From: Sulfurimonas sp.
GTDB taxonomy: Bacteria > Campylobacterota > Campylobacteria > Campylobacterales > Sulfurimonadaceae
Length of the DNA stretch: 32,212 nucleotides
NCBI RefSeq assembly: GCF_016744025.1
Contig: NZ_JADGFC010000015.1
Location: 1 to 32,212 of the forward strand
Direction of reading: 5' to 3'
The position numbers and the translations under genes are program-made. Shown here one piece after another: positions 9,053-17,907 of this stretch; the first letter of the stretch is position 1; each line of letters begins with the position of its first letter. The notes under the pieces are model-generated. The model was not told the origin of the DNA. It did no database searches and was given only the letters and a program-made list of their open reading frames with translations.

Positions 9053-12000
9053 ATGTTAAAAAAATTCAAAAGCTAGTAATTTATTTGCTATCCATCTATG
9101 CAATATTAGGTTTTATTGCCCTCCCTTTAATCTTAAAATCACAACTTATACAAATTGTTCAAAAAGAGACAAATGCTAAACTATCACTTGATAGTATCTA
9201 TTTTAATCCTTTTGTCTTTAGTCTTGAAATAAATGAAATAAAACTTCTAGATGCTAAGGACTCGCATCTACTATCCTTAAAGTCAATACTAATAAATTTA
9301 GAACCTCATTCTCTTTTTAACTCATCCATACATGTGAAAAATATCACACTAGAAGATCCAGACATTTCTCTGATTTACAAAAAAGATAAGTCAATAAATC
9401 TCTCTTCAATTATAAAAGTAAAAGAGCAAGAAGCCAAACAAGAAAATACTTCAGCATTTGAGATGCCAAGAGTTCTTCTAGATAAAGTAAGTATAAAAAA
9501 TGGAAAAATTAACTATGAAGACTATACCCATAATACTCCATTTGAATTCTCTTTTGAGAGAATAGGTTTTGAGTTAAGAGATATAGATACAAAGGATTTT
9601 AACTCAAGTGATGCAACTCTTAGATTTCACACGACCTTAGGCGATGGAGGGTTCTTCGACCTTAAGAGTGAAGTACTTGGGTTTAAACCTTTTAAAGTAA
9701 AAGGTAGTGTGGACTTTGAAGCAAGTAAGCTTTATACGCAGTGGAAGTATATGCAAGACTCATTAAATCTAGAAGTGGCAGATGGAAAAGTACATTTTAC
9801 TTCAGAGTACTACTTTAATCTTGATGATTTAAATGCAACAAGCATAGATAATCTTAGTGTCTCAATAGACAAACTAAGAATAAAACCAAAGAGTAAATAC
9901 AAAGATGTATTAAATCTAGAACATTTTTCACTAAGTGATGTTAGTGTTAAACCTATGCTTAGAGATGTTCACGTAGGTAAGATTTCTCTTAAGTCTTTAT
10001 ATGTCAAAGCTAAGAGAAACACAGCAAAAGAGATAGATTGGTTGGAGTATATAAAAACAGAATTTGCTACTAAAGATGCAGTTACTGAAGAAGAGATTGA
10101 AGTTAAACAAGAGAGTAAAGCTTGGAATGTTTTAGTTGATGATATCGCACTAGAGAAAATAAAAATAGATTTTGAAGATAGTGGCGTCAAACCAATGGTA
10201 AATACGCACTTAAATGATTTTAATCTATATCTTAGCAATGTAAGCTTAGCAGGAGAAGAATCTTTCTCTTATAAGATGAATATGAGAGTAAATGATAAGT
10301 TTATTTGTAACTCTAAGGGAGATGTTAAGCATAAAATATTAGATGTATATTCATATACTAAGTGTAGTGATTTTGATGTAATTAGGTTTGCTCCATATAT
10401 AGATGAAGTAGCTAGAGATGCACTAAGCGTATATGACTTAAAACTAAAACGTGCAACTCTAGGTTTTGATGCTAACGTTAGTGTGTTAGTAGTAGAAGAA
10501 GCAACTCAGATAAGAGTAAGCGATGCTAATATAAATCTCACTAAGATGGCTATGAATAAAAGAAGTACGGGAGAGAGACTTGTAGACTTTGAAAATTTCG
10601 CAGTGAATAATCTAAGTTTGGATACAAAAGATAAAGCAGTTGATATTCAAAAAACAACTCTCAAAAATTTAAATGTTAGAGCAGGGTTATATAAAGACGG
10701 CACATTAAATATTGATAATTTAATAGTTGCAAAAAAATCTAAAATAAATAAGATAGATGCAGACAAGAAAACAAAAGGTGAACCTGAGTATAGAGTAAAG
10801 CTAAAACATTTTGCACTTCAAACAGCAAAAGTTAGTTTTGATGATAAGAGTCTAAAACCTGCTTTAAAAACTAAATTAGACAGAATAAACTTCAACGCTT
10901 ACAATATAGACTCACAAGAAAAGACTTGGTTAGACTACAGTCTCTCCGTTAGACTTAACTCAAAAGGATATGCAAAAGCGAAGGGTAAACTCAGACATAC
11001 TCCTCTTAAACAAAAGGGTACTTTTGATTTACAAAAAATATCTTTAAGAGAGTTTAGTCCATATATAGAAAAAAACTTATATGTAAAACTAACTGATGGT
11101 TATGTAGATTTAAAAACAAAGATAGAATATGCAAAAAGTTCTAAGGTAGCAGATTTAAAAGTAAAGGGTCAACTAGATGTAAGTGAGTTCTTCTTAAATG
11201 ACTCAAAAAACGACTCAACACTTCTCTCTTTTAATAACATGACTCTTAAATCATTTGACTATGAGATGTCCCCAGATAGAGCTTTTGTAAATGAACTTGA
11301 TATAAACGGATTTTATGTAAATGCTATCATAGATGAAAATAAAACCATGAACTTCGCATCTTTATCGAAAAAAACAAATGTATCTAAAAGTGAAGATGCC
11401 AATGCTACAAAATTTCCATTTAAAATAATGAAGTTAAATGTTGCATCTGGTAGTGCAAAGTTTGCTGACTTTTCTCTTCCTTTAGATTTTAAAACAGATA
11501 TCCATGACTTAAATGGTGTCGTTTACTCGATATCAAGTCAATCTGGTGAAGTTAGTTATGTAGATATTGTAGGAGAGGTAGATGAATATGGTTCTACAAA
11601 ACTTATTGGTTCTGTTGATAGCTCAAACCCTAAAATATACACAGACTTAGATTTTAACTTTAGAAATATAGATCTAAACTCGCTAAGCGGATATAGTGCA
11701 AGTTTTGCAGGTTATAAGATAGAGAGTGGAAAACTATTTTTAGACTTAGGTTATGAAATCTTTGATTCTGAGATGTCAGGTAAGAACTCTATTATAGTTA
11801 AAAGTATAGAGTTAGGTGATGAGATAGAAGATGAAAATAGTTCTTCTTTACCCTTAGGTTTTGCGATTGCACTTTTAGAAGATGGTGATGGAGTTATAGA
11901 TATTAATATGCCTGTTGAAGGCAATGTAGACGCCCCTGACTTTAAGTATGGTGCTCTTGTTTGGAAAACTTTTGGTAACTTAATAATTAAGGCTGTAGCA

Positions 12001-12603
12001 TCTCCATTTAAATTTTTAGGTTCTATGATGGGTTTTGATGGAGAAGAGTTGGAGTTTGTAGAATTTGAGCCAGGACTTATGACAATTCTCCCACCTGAGA
12101 AAGAAAAACTTGATAACATCTCTAAACTAATGCTAAAGAGACCAAAGATTTCTCTAAATATAGTTGGACAATATGATGAAATTCAAGATAGATTTATAAT
12201 ACAACAGCAAAAACTTGTAAAAATAGTTATGGAAAAAAGTGGAGCTAAAAATAAAAAAGAGCAGCAAAATGCTATGAATGTAGATCTACTCGAAGATATA
12301 TATGAAGAGTTGGCTCCAAAGAAGAAAGTTAGTGATATAAAGAAAGTTCTTGGGAAAACTTATAAGGGTGAATTGTTAGATAGAGCATATCAAAAAGCTT
12401 TAGTAGATGAAACAAGAAAGATGCAAGACGTAACTCTTTTAGAACTTAAAACCTTAGCTACTAATAGAGCAAAACTTTTAAAAGAGTACCTTGTGAAACA
12501 AAAAGGTATAGCCGATAATAGAATAAACTTATTCACTGTTCAAAATGTTCAAGAAGAAAAACAAAGTTGGGTAAAAAGTAAGTTAGAGATAGACATAAAA
12601 TAA
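9016..12603 (+). CDS. DUF748 / AsmA-like large envelope protein
   Basis: A 1195-residue protein with one N-terminal membrane segment (about 20-40), then a long, beta-strand-rich region with repeated patterns such as LDKVSIKNGKINYED and LKHFALQTAKVSFDD. This is the repeat type of DUF748/AsmA-like proteins, which span the periplasm and are linked to lipid transport or envelope maintenance. The family end signature is at about 950-1010: GVIDINMPVEGNVDAPDF followed by WKTFGNLIIKAVASPF and LGSMMG. After that comes a helical, charged tail with an OmpA-like SKLMLKRPKISLNIVGQ segment. The ATG at 9016 has no good ribosome site and sits in a hairpin, 19 bases after ccoG; no better in-frame start is visible before the membrane segment. 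The exact role is unproven. Confidence 0.85.
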   Translation: MLDSIKVTSWSLNVKKIQKLVIYLLSIYAILGFIALPLILKSQLIQIVQKETNAKLSLDSIYFNPFVFSLEINEIKLLDAKDSHLLSLKSILINLEPHSLFNSSIHVKNITLEDPDISLIYKKDKSINLSSIIKVKEQEAKQENTSAFEMPRVLLDKVSIKNGKINYEDYTHNTPFEFSFERIGFELRDIDTKDFNSSDATLRFHTTLGDGGFFDLKSEVLGFKPFKVKGSVDFEASKLYTQWKYMQDSLNLEVADGKVHFTSEYYFNLDDLNATSIDNLSVSIDKLRIKPKSKYKDVLNLEHFSLSDVSVKPMLRDVHVGKISLKSLYVKAKRNTAKEIDWLEYIKTEFATKDAVTEEEIEVKQESKAWNVLVDDIALEKIKIDFEDSGVKPMVNTHLNDFNLYLSNVSLAGEESFSYKMNMRVNDKFICNSKGDVKHKILDVYSYTKCSDFDVIRFAPYIDEVARDALSVYDLKLKRATLGFDANVSVLVVEEATQIRVSDANINLTKMAMNKRSTGERLVDFENFAVNNLSLDTKDKAVDIQKTTLKNLNVRAGLYKDGTLNIDNLIVAKKSKINKIDADKKTKGEPEYRVKLKHFALQTAKVSFDDKSLKPALKTKLDRINFNAYNIDSQEKTWLDYSLSVRLNSKGYAKAKGKLRHTPLKQKGTFDLQKISLREFSPYIEKNLYVKLTDGYVDLKTKIEYAKSSKVADLKVKGQLDVSEFFLNDSKNDSTLLSFNNMTLKSFDYEMSPDRAFVNELDINGFYVNAIIDENKTMNFASLSKKTNVSKSEDANATKFPFKIMKLNVASGSAKFADFSLPLDFKTDIHDLNGVVYSISSQSGEVSYVDIVGEVDEYGSTKLIGSVDSSNPKIYTDLDFNFRNIDLNSLSGYSASFAGYKIESGKLFLDLGYEIFDSEMSGKNSIIVKSIELGDEIEDENSSSLPLGFAIALLEDGDGVIDINMPVEGNVDAPDFKYGALVWKTFGNLIIKAVASPFKFLGSMMGFDGEELEFVEFEPGLMTILPPEKEKLDNISKLMLKRPKISLNIVGQYDEIQDRFIIQQQKLVKIVMEKSGAKNKKEQQNAMNVDLLEDIYEELAPKKKVSDIKKVLGKTYKGELLDRAYQKALVDETRKMQDVTLLELKTLATNRAKLLKEYLVKQKGIADNRINLFTVQNVQEEKQSWVKSKLEIDIK

Positions 12604-12622
12604 TAAAGTTTTAGTCTTCCTT

Positions 12623-12650
12623 ATTACTAACCTAGTAGTGATTATTTTTT
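12623..12650 (+). terminator. Weak terminator after the DUF748 gene
   Basis: ATTACTA (12623-12629) can pair with TAGTAGT (12633-12639), with one G-T pair, followed by a T-rich stretch ending in six T at 12645-12650. It lies between convergent genes and overlaps the stop of the minus-strand gene. The stem is short. Confidence 0.4.
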
Positions 12651-13160
12651 AACAAACTCAAGATTTATCTCTTCAAGCTTAGTATTTATTTCAGATGCTA
12701 AGTTTTTATAGAGTATTGCTAAAGCAGGTGCGCAAAATTCTACATTGTTTTCATCAATACAAAAAGATAAAAGTGTAGCTTGCTCAGAAGCACAAACAAC
12801 ACTAGCATTTCTTTGAGATTTAAAAATAGCTCCCGCTTCGCCAAAAATATCTCCAGCTCTAAGTTTACCAACCTTTTTTTTGTTATGAAAAACTTGACAC
12901 TCTCCGTCTATAATAAAAAATATCTCTTCGCTTATATCTTTTTGTTCTACGACATAATCTTTAAACTTGAACTTTACAAATTTTAGATTGTATAAAATTG
13001 CCTTTAGTTCATCTGGATCTATATTTTTAAAGATAGATATTTTATCTTGTACGCTTAAAAGTTTTCTTAGACTTGCACTTTGTTCCTCATTCTCTGAGTC
13101 TCTATTTATTTGTAGAAATTTCTCTATATCATCAACTAGATAGTTAGACATTTCACTCAT
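12642..13160 (-). CDS. Cyclic nucleotide-binding domain protein
   Basis: A 172-residue protein. Residues about 50-160 form one cNMP-binding beta-barrel: IFKNIDPDELKAILYNLK start, a KDYVVEQKDISEEIFFIIDGEC core, and the phosphate-binding cassette region GDIFGEAGAIFKSQRNASV. The usual Arg of the cassette may be R in QRNASV. There is no DNA-binding helix-turn-helix, so it is not a Crp-type regulator. It could be a stand-alone sensor module acting through a partner. Its ATG overlaps the stop of the upstream minus-strand gene (ATGA-type overlap at 13157-13160), so the two are translationally coupled and probably act together. The ligand cannot be decided from sequence. Confidence 0.82.
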   Translation of the reverse strand: MSEMSNYLVDDIEKFLQINRDSENEEQSASLRKLLSVQDKISIFKNIDPDELKAILYNLKFVKFKFKDYVVEQKDISEEIFFIIDGECQVFHNKKKVGKLRAGDIFGEAGAIFKSQRNASVVCASEQATLLSFCIDENNVEFCAPALAILYKNLASEINTKLEEINLEFVKK

Positions 13161-13853
13161 TTATATATCCTTAGGCAAGATTGTAAGTATTCATATTCTT
13201 CTGTGTAGGGTCTCATCAAATCTGTTGTGTAAAGCAAGTAATCTCTAGTGTTTAATTTATTATTTATTTCAAGAGCTTGTAAATGTTTTTTTATAACAAG
13301 TGAAGATTCTGCTTCTTTCCATAGAAGTTTATCAAAGTAATATGTTTTAGAATTAAGACAAAGACTCAGAGACTCTAGAAAATACTTTAGATCATCTTTA
13401 AATATCTCTTGGAAAGTACTGAAGTAAACTTCTTTAAATTCTTTGAGCATTGCAGATAATTGTTTTTTTCTTTTTCTTTGTTCATCACTAGGATTATTTA
13501 TATCTTGTGCTTCTAAAACCTCTCTAGCAAAACTAGAAAAAGAAGGAGATAAAATAATAAACTTGAAATCAAAAATATTTTTTATATTTTTTGACTCTTC
13601 TACGGTGAGTTCGCATATATGTTATATCTGTATCTATTTTTTTAAGTGTTGTACTCATAAATGTAGAATCTAATATTCTAAAGCTTTTTAATGTATTGTG
13701 TAGGAACTCACCTATAATAGTGTACTTTTCTTTAGGTACGTGAAGATTATTTTGTTCAATGAAGTCTAAACCTTCTTCTGCTGTATTGGCGATTTGTGAA
13801 AAAAAATCTCTATTAAAATTTTCAATTTTTTCTTCAATAATTGTTAAGTTCAT
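13157..13853 (-). pseudogene. Hypothetical gene split by a frameshift
   Basis: Two pieces are read in different frames. Codons from ATG 13853 give MNLTIIEEKIENFNRD and onward, but the frame ends at 13569 after an unlikely basic run (THRRRVKKYKKYF). The other frame is open from 13621 down to 13157 and reads ICELTVEESKNIKNIFDF onward, ending SCLRIYK. Joined near the ATATAT run at 13615-13620 they give a sensible protein of about 230 residues (adding one AT unit restores it). The product would be mostly helical and soluble. I do not recognise the family. It lies directly upstream of, and overlaps by 4 bases, the cyclic-nucleotide-binding gene, so the pair may be one functional unit. Alternatives: a sequencing error, slippage-based switching, or real decay. 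The second part could still be made alone from ATG 13450. Confidence 0.7.
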
Positions 13854-13911
13854 AAAAATAATTATATCATGATAACCCTATCCTTTAATAAAACTATTTA
13901 TTAAAAAACTA

Positions 13912-13940
13912 TATAATAAAGAAAACCCACTAATAAGGAG
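13912..13940 (+). promoter_or_regulatory. Promoter and ribosome site for the 13949 operon
   Basis: TATAAT at 13912-13917 and AAGGAG at 13935-13940, 8 bases before the ATG at 13949. This is the only clear promoter I see before the group running through rnc and aroC. On the other strand, TATAAT at 13866-13861 faces the divergent gene, only 7 bases from its ATG. Confidence 0.5.
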
Positions 13941-13948
13941 TCAAAAAG

Positions 13949-14416
13949 ATGTCTCATCTACCAAGTACACTTAACTCTTTTTGGCTCTGGAGAGAAGTCT
14001 CTTCTAAGCTTGGAGTGTCAAATCCAGCTTATAAATACTGGAAAAATACGCCAAATATTAAGTTGAATAATAAGTATATTTTTATACAAAAAAATACTCT
14101 TCCTCCTAAGCATGAATATGTAGAAAACATACTCACTGACCTCTCTGGTTACCTTCCAATAAAGTATGCATCTGACAGACTTCATGTAAATGAACATATT
14201 TTTTCTTATGAGAGAATGAAGTTATATAAAGAGTTTGAGTATAAGTTTGTAGAAGATGTAAAGTTTGTAAATATCAAAAAGTTTTTTACAGAATTTGGAA
14301 TCAAAGTAAATAAAAACTCTCTAGTTCAACTAGGAAAGATAAAAGATTTAGAGTTTAGTGCAAACTCAACATTTTACAATTTAAAAGATGACTATGGCAT
14401 TGTTGTTTACGAGTAG
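13949..14416 (+). CDS. Hypothetical protein
   Basis: 155 residues, soluble, with no signal peptide or membrane segment. It is rich in Lys, Tyr, Phe and Asn. The N-terminal part contains FWLWREVSSKLGVSNPAYKYW, which has the look of a short helix-turn-helix-like segment, but this is weak. I do not recognise the family. It has a good ribosome site and starts the rightward gene group; the next gene starts 3 bases after its stop, so it is probably co-transcribed with the LapB-like protein, rnc and aroC. Confidence 0.7.
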   Translation: MSHLPSTLNSFWLWREVSSKLGVSNPAYKYWKNTPNIKLNNKYIFIQKNTLPPKHEYVENILTDLSGYLPIKYASDRLHVNEHIFSYERMKLYKEFEYKFVEDVKFVNIKKFFTEFGIKVNKNSLVQLGKIKDLEFSANSTFYNLKDDYGIVVYE

Positions 14417-14419
14417 TTT

Positions 14420-15466
14420 ATGAGTACTTTTTTTATAGAGTTTAGAGATCCTCTCTTTGGCGTAATCATATTTTTTGTACTTATTTTTATCATCGCTTTT
14501 TTCTCGTATTGGTTGGCAAGGTTTAAAACAAAAGAAGATCATCGCCATCTAGATAAGTTTCTTAGACAGTTTCGTTCTCTTCCATCAAAGAGTGAACTAA
14601 AGATTCTTATTACAAAGGGAGAACTTTCTGAAAAATCATGGTTACTACTTGCACACTCATATTTTAAAAATGGTGACTATGAAAAGAGTATAGAAATTTA
14701 CAATGAGCTTTTAAAAGTTGGAAGTAAAGACAACTACAGAGATACTCTTTTTCTTCTTGGTCGTACATATTTTAAAGCTGGTTTTCTAGAGCGTGCAAAA
14801 GAAATATTTCTTAAAATACTTCAAAACAATCCTAGAACACCACAAGCTCTTCACTATTTACTCTTAGTATATGAACATATGAGAGAGTATGGCTTAGCAC
14901 TTGATGTCTTAGAACCTTTAGATGAGTTAAATAAAGATGTAAAGAGTGATACTGTTTATCTAAAAATTCTAGCCCTTTTAAATAATCCAAGTATCTCTGA
15001 AGAAGATAAGGTCAAAAAAGTTATCCAAACTTATAAACAAGAACATAAACTTACTTACATGACCTTTGAATATCTTTTCCGTGCAAACCCTGCTTTAGCA
15101 TGGGAAAACTTTGATAGTTCAAAAAGTGAGATACTAACAGATATACTTTGGCAGGTAGATAAAAAAGATTTGAATTTAGATATAATTACACAAAACGGCT
15201 ATTTAAGGGAACTCTACACTGCTCGTGGTGATGTAGATTTGGCAATTAACAGTTCCATTTTTGAGTTAAATGTTTTGATTAATCTTAACAAAAGTGCAAA
15301 TGCAACTCTTAGTTTTGAGTACATATGTGACAACTGTAAAGTGGTTTATCCATTTGCTTTTAACAGATGCAGTTCTTGCCATAGTATAGATACCTCTCGA
15401 ATAGAAATGAGTTTGAGTAAAGACTACCGTAGAGATTTTAGTGAAGAAAATAACTCTTTTCAGTGA
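14420..15466 (+). CDS. Membrane-anchored TPR protein with C-terminal zinc ribbon, LapB-like
   Basis: 348 residues. One N-terminal membrane segment (about 11-33) is followed by a cytoplasmic TPR region (about 60-190), with clear units such as SWLLLAHSYFKNGDYEKSIEIYNELL and TLFLLGRTYFKAGFLERAKEIFLKIL. At the C-terminus a rubredoxin-like pair of CxxC motifs lies at Cys303/306 and Cys317/320. This order, anchor then TPR then metal ribbon, is the arrangement of LapB (YciM), which in E. coli regulates LpxC turnover and lipopolysaccharide synthesis. Overall sequence similarity cannot be measured here, so the name is withheld. It sits in a close-packed group upstream of rnc. Confidence 0.78.
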   Translation: MSTFFIEFRDPLFGVIIFFVLIFIIAFFSYWLARFKTKEDHRHLDKFLRQFRSLPSKSELKILITKGELSEKSWLLLAHSYFKNGDYEKSIEIYNELLKVGSKDNYRDTLFLLGRTYFKAGFLERAKEIFLKILQNNPRTPQALHYLLLVYEHMREYGLALDVLEPLDELNKDVKSDTVYLKILALLNNPSISEEDKVKKVIQTYKQEHKLTYMTFEYLFRANPALAWENFDSSKSEILTDILWQVDKKDLNLDIITQNGYLRELYTARGDVDLAINSSIFELNVLINLNKSANATLSFEYICDNCKVVYPFAFNRCSSCHSIDTSRIEMSLSKDYRRDFSEENNSFQ

Positions 15467-15504
15467 TGAAGTAATTTTAGTAAGATTTAATAATAGGAAA
15501 AATA

Positions 15505-16185
15505 ATGAGTATGAATATAGAGACTTTAGAGAATACTTTAGGGTACAAGTTTAAAGATAAACAGCTCATTATCGAAGCGCTGACGCATAAGAGTTATAAA
15601 CAGCCCTACGATAATGAGCGATTAGAATTTTTAGGAGATGCTGTTTTAGATCTTATTGTAGGAGAATACCTATATAAAAAATTTAAAAAATCTGATGAGG
15701 GTAAATTATCAAAGATAAGAGCTTCATTGGTTAATGAAACAGGCTTTGATAAGTTGGCAAGATCATTAAATCTTGGTGATTGTATCTTTTTGTCAAATGC
15801 AGAACAAAATAATGGTGGAAGAGAAAAATCATCTCTTTTATCAAATGCTTTTGAAGCTGTAATTGGAGCGATTTACCTTGAAGCAGGTTTGATTGTTGCC
15901 GAAAAAATTGCAATAAAGCTTATAGAAAAAAATCATGAAGATATATCTTTAGACTCCCTATTTCGTGATTTTAAAACAACACTTCAAGAATTAACTCAGG
16001 CTAGATTTGGAATAACTCCAGAGTATAAAGTAATGGCGAGTCGCGGACCTGACCATAAAAAAGAGTTTGAAGTAGCTGTATTGATTGAAGATAAAGAGTA
16101 TGCAAGAGCATCAGGAAAAAGTAAAAAAATAGCTCAACAAGAGTCTGCCAAAGTAGCAGTTGAGTTGTTGAAAAAGGAAATATAG
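15505..16185 (+). CDS. rnc: Ribonuclease III
   Basis: A cytoplasmic double-stranded-RNA endonuclease for rRNA processing and mRNA decay. It has 226 residues, the normal length. The nuclease domain (1-150) has the signature NERLEFLGDAVLDLIVGEYL, with metal ligands Glu41 and Asp45 and the second site FEAVIGAIYLEAG containing Glu117. A double-stranded RNA-binding domain fills the end (about 155-226), finishing GKSKKIAQQESAKVAVELL. ATG is preceded by AATAGGAAAAATA. The following aroC start codon touches the rnc stop, so the two are co-translated. Confidence 0.97.
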   Translation: MSMNIETLENTLGYKFKDKQLIIEALTHKSYKQPYDNERLEFLGDAVLDLIVGEYLYKKFKKSDEGKLSKIRASLVNETGFDKLARSLNLGDCIFLSNAEQNNGGREKSSLLSNAFEAVIGAIYLEAGLIVAEKIAIKLIEKNHEDISLDSLFRDFKTTLQELTQARFGITPEYKVMASRGPDHKKEFEVAVLIEDKEYARASGKSKKIAQQESAKVAVELLKKEI

Positions 16186-17259
16186 TTGAATAGTTTTGGT
16201 ACAAAATTACGTTATAGCACTTTTGGTGAATCACATGGCAAGGCAATAGGTTGTCTACTTGATGGTGTTCCTGCCGGTTTAGATATCGATGAAGAGTATA
16301 TTCAAAGTGAGCTTGACCGTAGAAAGCCAGGTAAGAGTGAATTTGAAACAGCTAGAAAAGAAGCAGATGAAGTAGAGATACTGAGTGGTGTATTTGAAGG
16401 TAAAAGTACTGGTACACCAATCGCTATGATTATCTACAATACAAACCAAAAGTCAAAAGATTATACAAATATCAAAGATGTTTTTCGTCCAGGTCATGCT
16501 GATTTTACTTACTTTCATAAGTATGGCATACGTGATTATAGAGGTGGAGGAAGATCTTCTGCAAGAGAAACAGCTGCTAGAGTTGCAGCTGGAGCAGTTG
16601 CAAAACTGATGCTCAAAGAGTTAGATATCGAAGTCCTAAGTGGTATTAGCGAAGTAGCTGGAATAAAAGCAGAAGTTTTTGATTATGGCAGAGTAAATAG
16701 CAGTATTATTTATGCTTTAGATGCAGACAAAGAAGAATTGCAAAAAGAAGCAATTTTAAAAGCTAAAAATAATCATGACTCTGTAGGTGGAGTTTCAAGA
16801 GTTTTAATCAAAGGTGCTCCTATAGGTTTAGGTCAACCTCTTTATTATAAACTTGATGGTGTTTTAGCAGATGCTATGATGGGTCTCAATGCTGTTAAGG
16901 CTGTTGAGATTGGAGATGGTGTTCTTAGTGCATCTTCATTAGGTTCACAGAACAATGACGAGATTAGAGCAAAAGGTTTTGAGACAAATCATTCTGGTGG
17001 AATACTTGGTGGAATATCTAATGGTGAAGATATTGTTATGAATGTATATTTCAAGCCTACTCCATCTATATTTAAAGAACAACATACTGTTACTACTATA
17101 AATGAAGAAGTAGATTTCTCACTTAAAGGTAGACATGACCCATGTGTTGCTATTAGAGGGACTGTAGTATGTGAAGCAATGGCAGCTTTAGTTATTGCTG
17201 ATATGTTACTTTTAAATATGGGTTCAACTATGAGTGGAGTAAGCAAATATTATAGATAA
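16186..17259 (+). CDS. aroC: Chorismate synthase
   Basis: The last step of the shikimate pathway: 5-enolpyruvylshikimate-3-phosphate to chorismate, needing reduced FMN. 357 residues, the usual length. Signatures: YSTFGESHGKAIGCLLDGVPAG at the start, FRPGHADFTY, GGGRSSARETAARVAAGAVAK, GLNAVKAVEIGDG, and the late NHSGGILGGISNGEDI and GRHDPC motifs. Translation starts at a TTG directly after the rnc TAG, with no base between, and the protein then reads NSFGTKLRYS, matching AroC N-termini. Pairing with rnc is common in Campylobacterota. Confidence 0.97.
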   Translation: MNSFGTKLRYSTFGESHGKAIGCLLDGVPAGLDIDEEYIQSELDRRKPGKSEFETARKEADEVEILSGVFEGKSTGTPIAMIIYNTNQKSKDYTNIKDVFRPGHADFTYFHKYGIRDYRGGGRSSARETAARVAAGAVAKLMLKELDIEVLSGISEVAGIKAEVFDYGRVNSSIIYALDADKEELQKEAILKAKNNHDSVGGVSRVLIKGAPIGLGQPLYYKLDGVLADAMMGLNAVKAVEIGDGVLSASSLGSQNNDEIRAKGFETNHSGGILGGISNGEDIVMNVYFKPTPSIFKEQHTVTTINEEVDFSLKGRHDPCVAIRGTVVCEAMAALVIADMLLLNMGSTMSGVSKYYR

Positions 17260-17268
17260 GGTATTATC

Positions 17269-17682
17269 ATGAGTGTAACTAAAAGTGAAAACTCGGATGA
17301 GTGGTTATTCTCATCTGATGAATATATACTGAGTGAAACTGATGACAAAGGTTTTATCATCTACGCAAATGAACTTTTTTGTGAGCTAGCTGGTTATAAA
17401 CTCAGTGAGTTAATTGGTGAAGCCCATAATATAGTAAGACATCCAGATATGCCACGTATTGCCTTTAAAAGTCTTTGGGATGATGTACAAGCAAAAGGCT
17501 TTTGGACTGGAATTGTAAAAAATCTTAGAAAAGATGGTGGATACTACTGGGTACATGCAACTGCCTTGAGAAAAATTCATACTAACGGGAAAGTAACATA
17601 TCTTTCAGTTAGAAGAGTCCCTAGTAGAGCAGAAGTAGACTCTTGTATCTCTTTATATGCAGAGTTGAAAAGTAGCGAGTAA
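17269..17682 (+). CDS. Stand-alone PAS protein, CetB/Aer-type redox sensor
   Basis: 137 residues, almost all one PAS domain (about 15-120). The core ETDDKGFIIYANELFCELAGY leads to HNIVRHPDMPRIAFKSLW and then GFWTGIVKNLRKDGGYYWV, which closely follows the PAS domain of the aerotaxis receptor Aer, an FAD-binding redox sensor. There are no membrane or signalling helices, so it must work through a partner. In Campylobacter, CetB is such a PAS protein paired with a membrane receptor, CetA. No CetA-like gene lies nearby; the chemoreceptor at 5308 has a different (NIT) input. It starts 9 bases after aroC, with AAGG upstream of the ATG. Confidence 0.85.
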   Translation: MSVTKSENSDEWLFSSDEYILSETDDKGFIIYANELFCELAGYKLSELIGEAHNIVRHPDMPRIAFKSLWDDVQAKGFWTGIVKNLRKDGGYYWVHATALRKIHTNGKVTYLSVRRVPSRAEVDSCISLYAELKSSE

Positions 17683-17685
17683 AAC

Positions 17686-17907
17686 ATGACAACTATACAC
17701 TTACAAGTTGAAGATGATTATATAGAGACCTTTATGAATACATTACCAAAAGATAAAGTGGTGATTATTGAAGAAGACTTTAAAAATAATCAAAAAAAGA
17801 TTCAAGCGCAGTTAAAAGAGTATGAAGATGCTACTGGTACTTTTGTTTTATATTACGATAGTATGAAAGAGATGAGTACTTGGCTTGAACAAAGGAAAGA
17901 AGCTTGA
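17686..17907 (+). CDS. Putative type II antitoxin
   Basis: 73 residues, acidic, starting MTTIHLQVEDDYIETFMNTL with a beta-strand then helix, as in small RelB/Phd-like antitoxins. The rest is a helical, charged tail that could wrap a toxin. Its stop overlaps the TTG start of a RelE/ParE-like gene, the usual antitoxin-then-toxin order with coupled translation. The family is inferred mainly from this context. It follows the PAS gene by 3 bases and may be transcribed with it. Confidence 0.65.
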   Translation: MTTIHLQVEDDYIETFMNTLPKDKVVIIEEDFKNNQKKIQAQLKEYEDATGTFVLYYDSMKEMSTWLEQRKEA

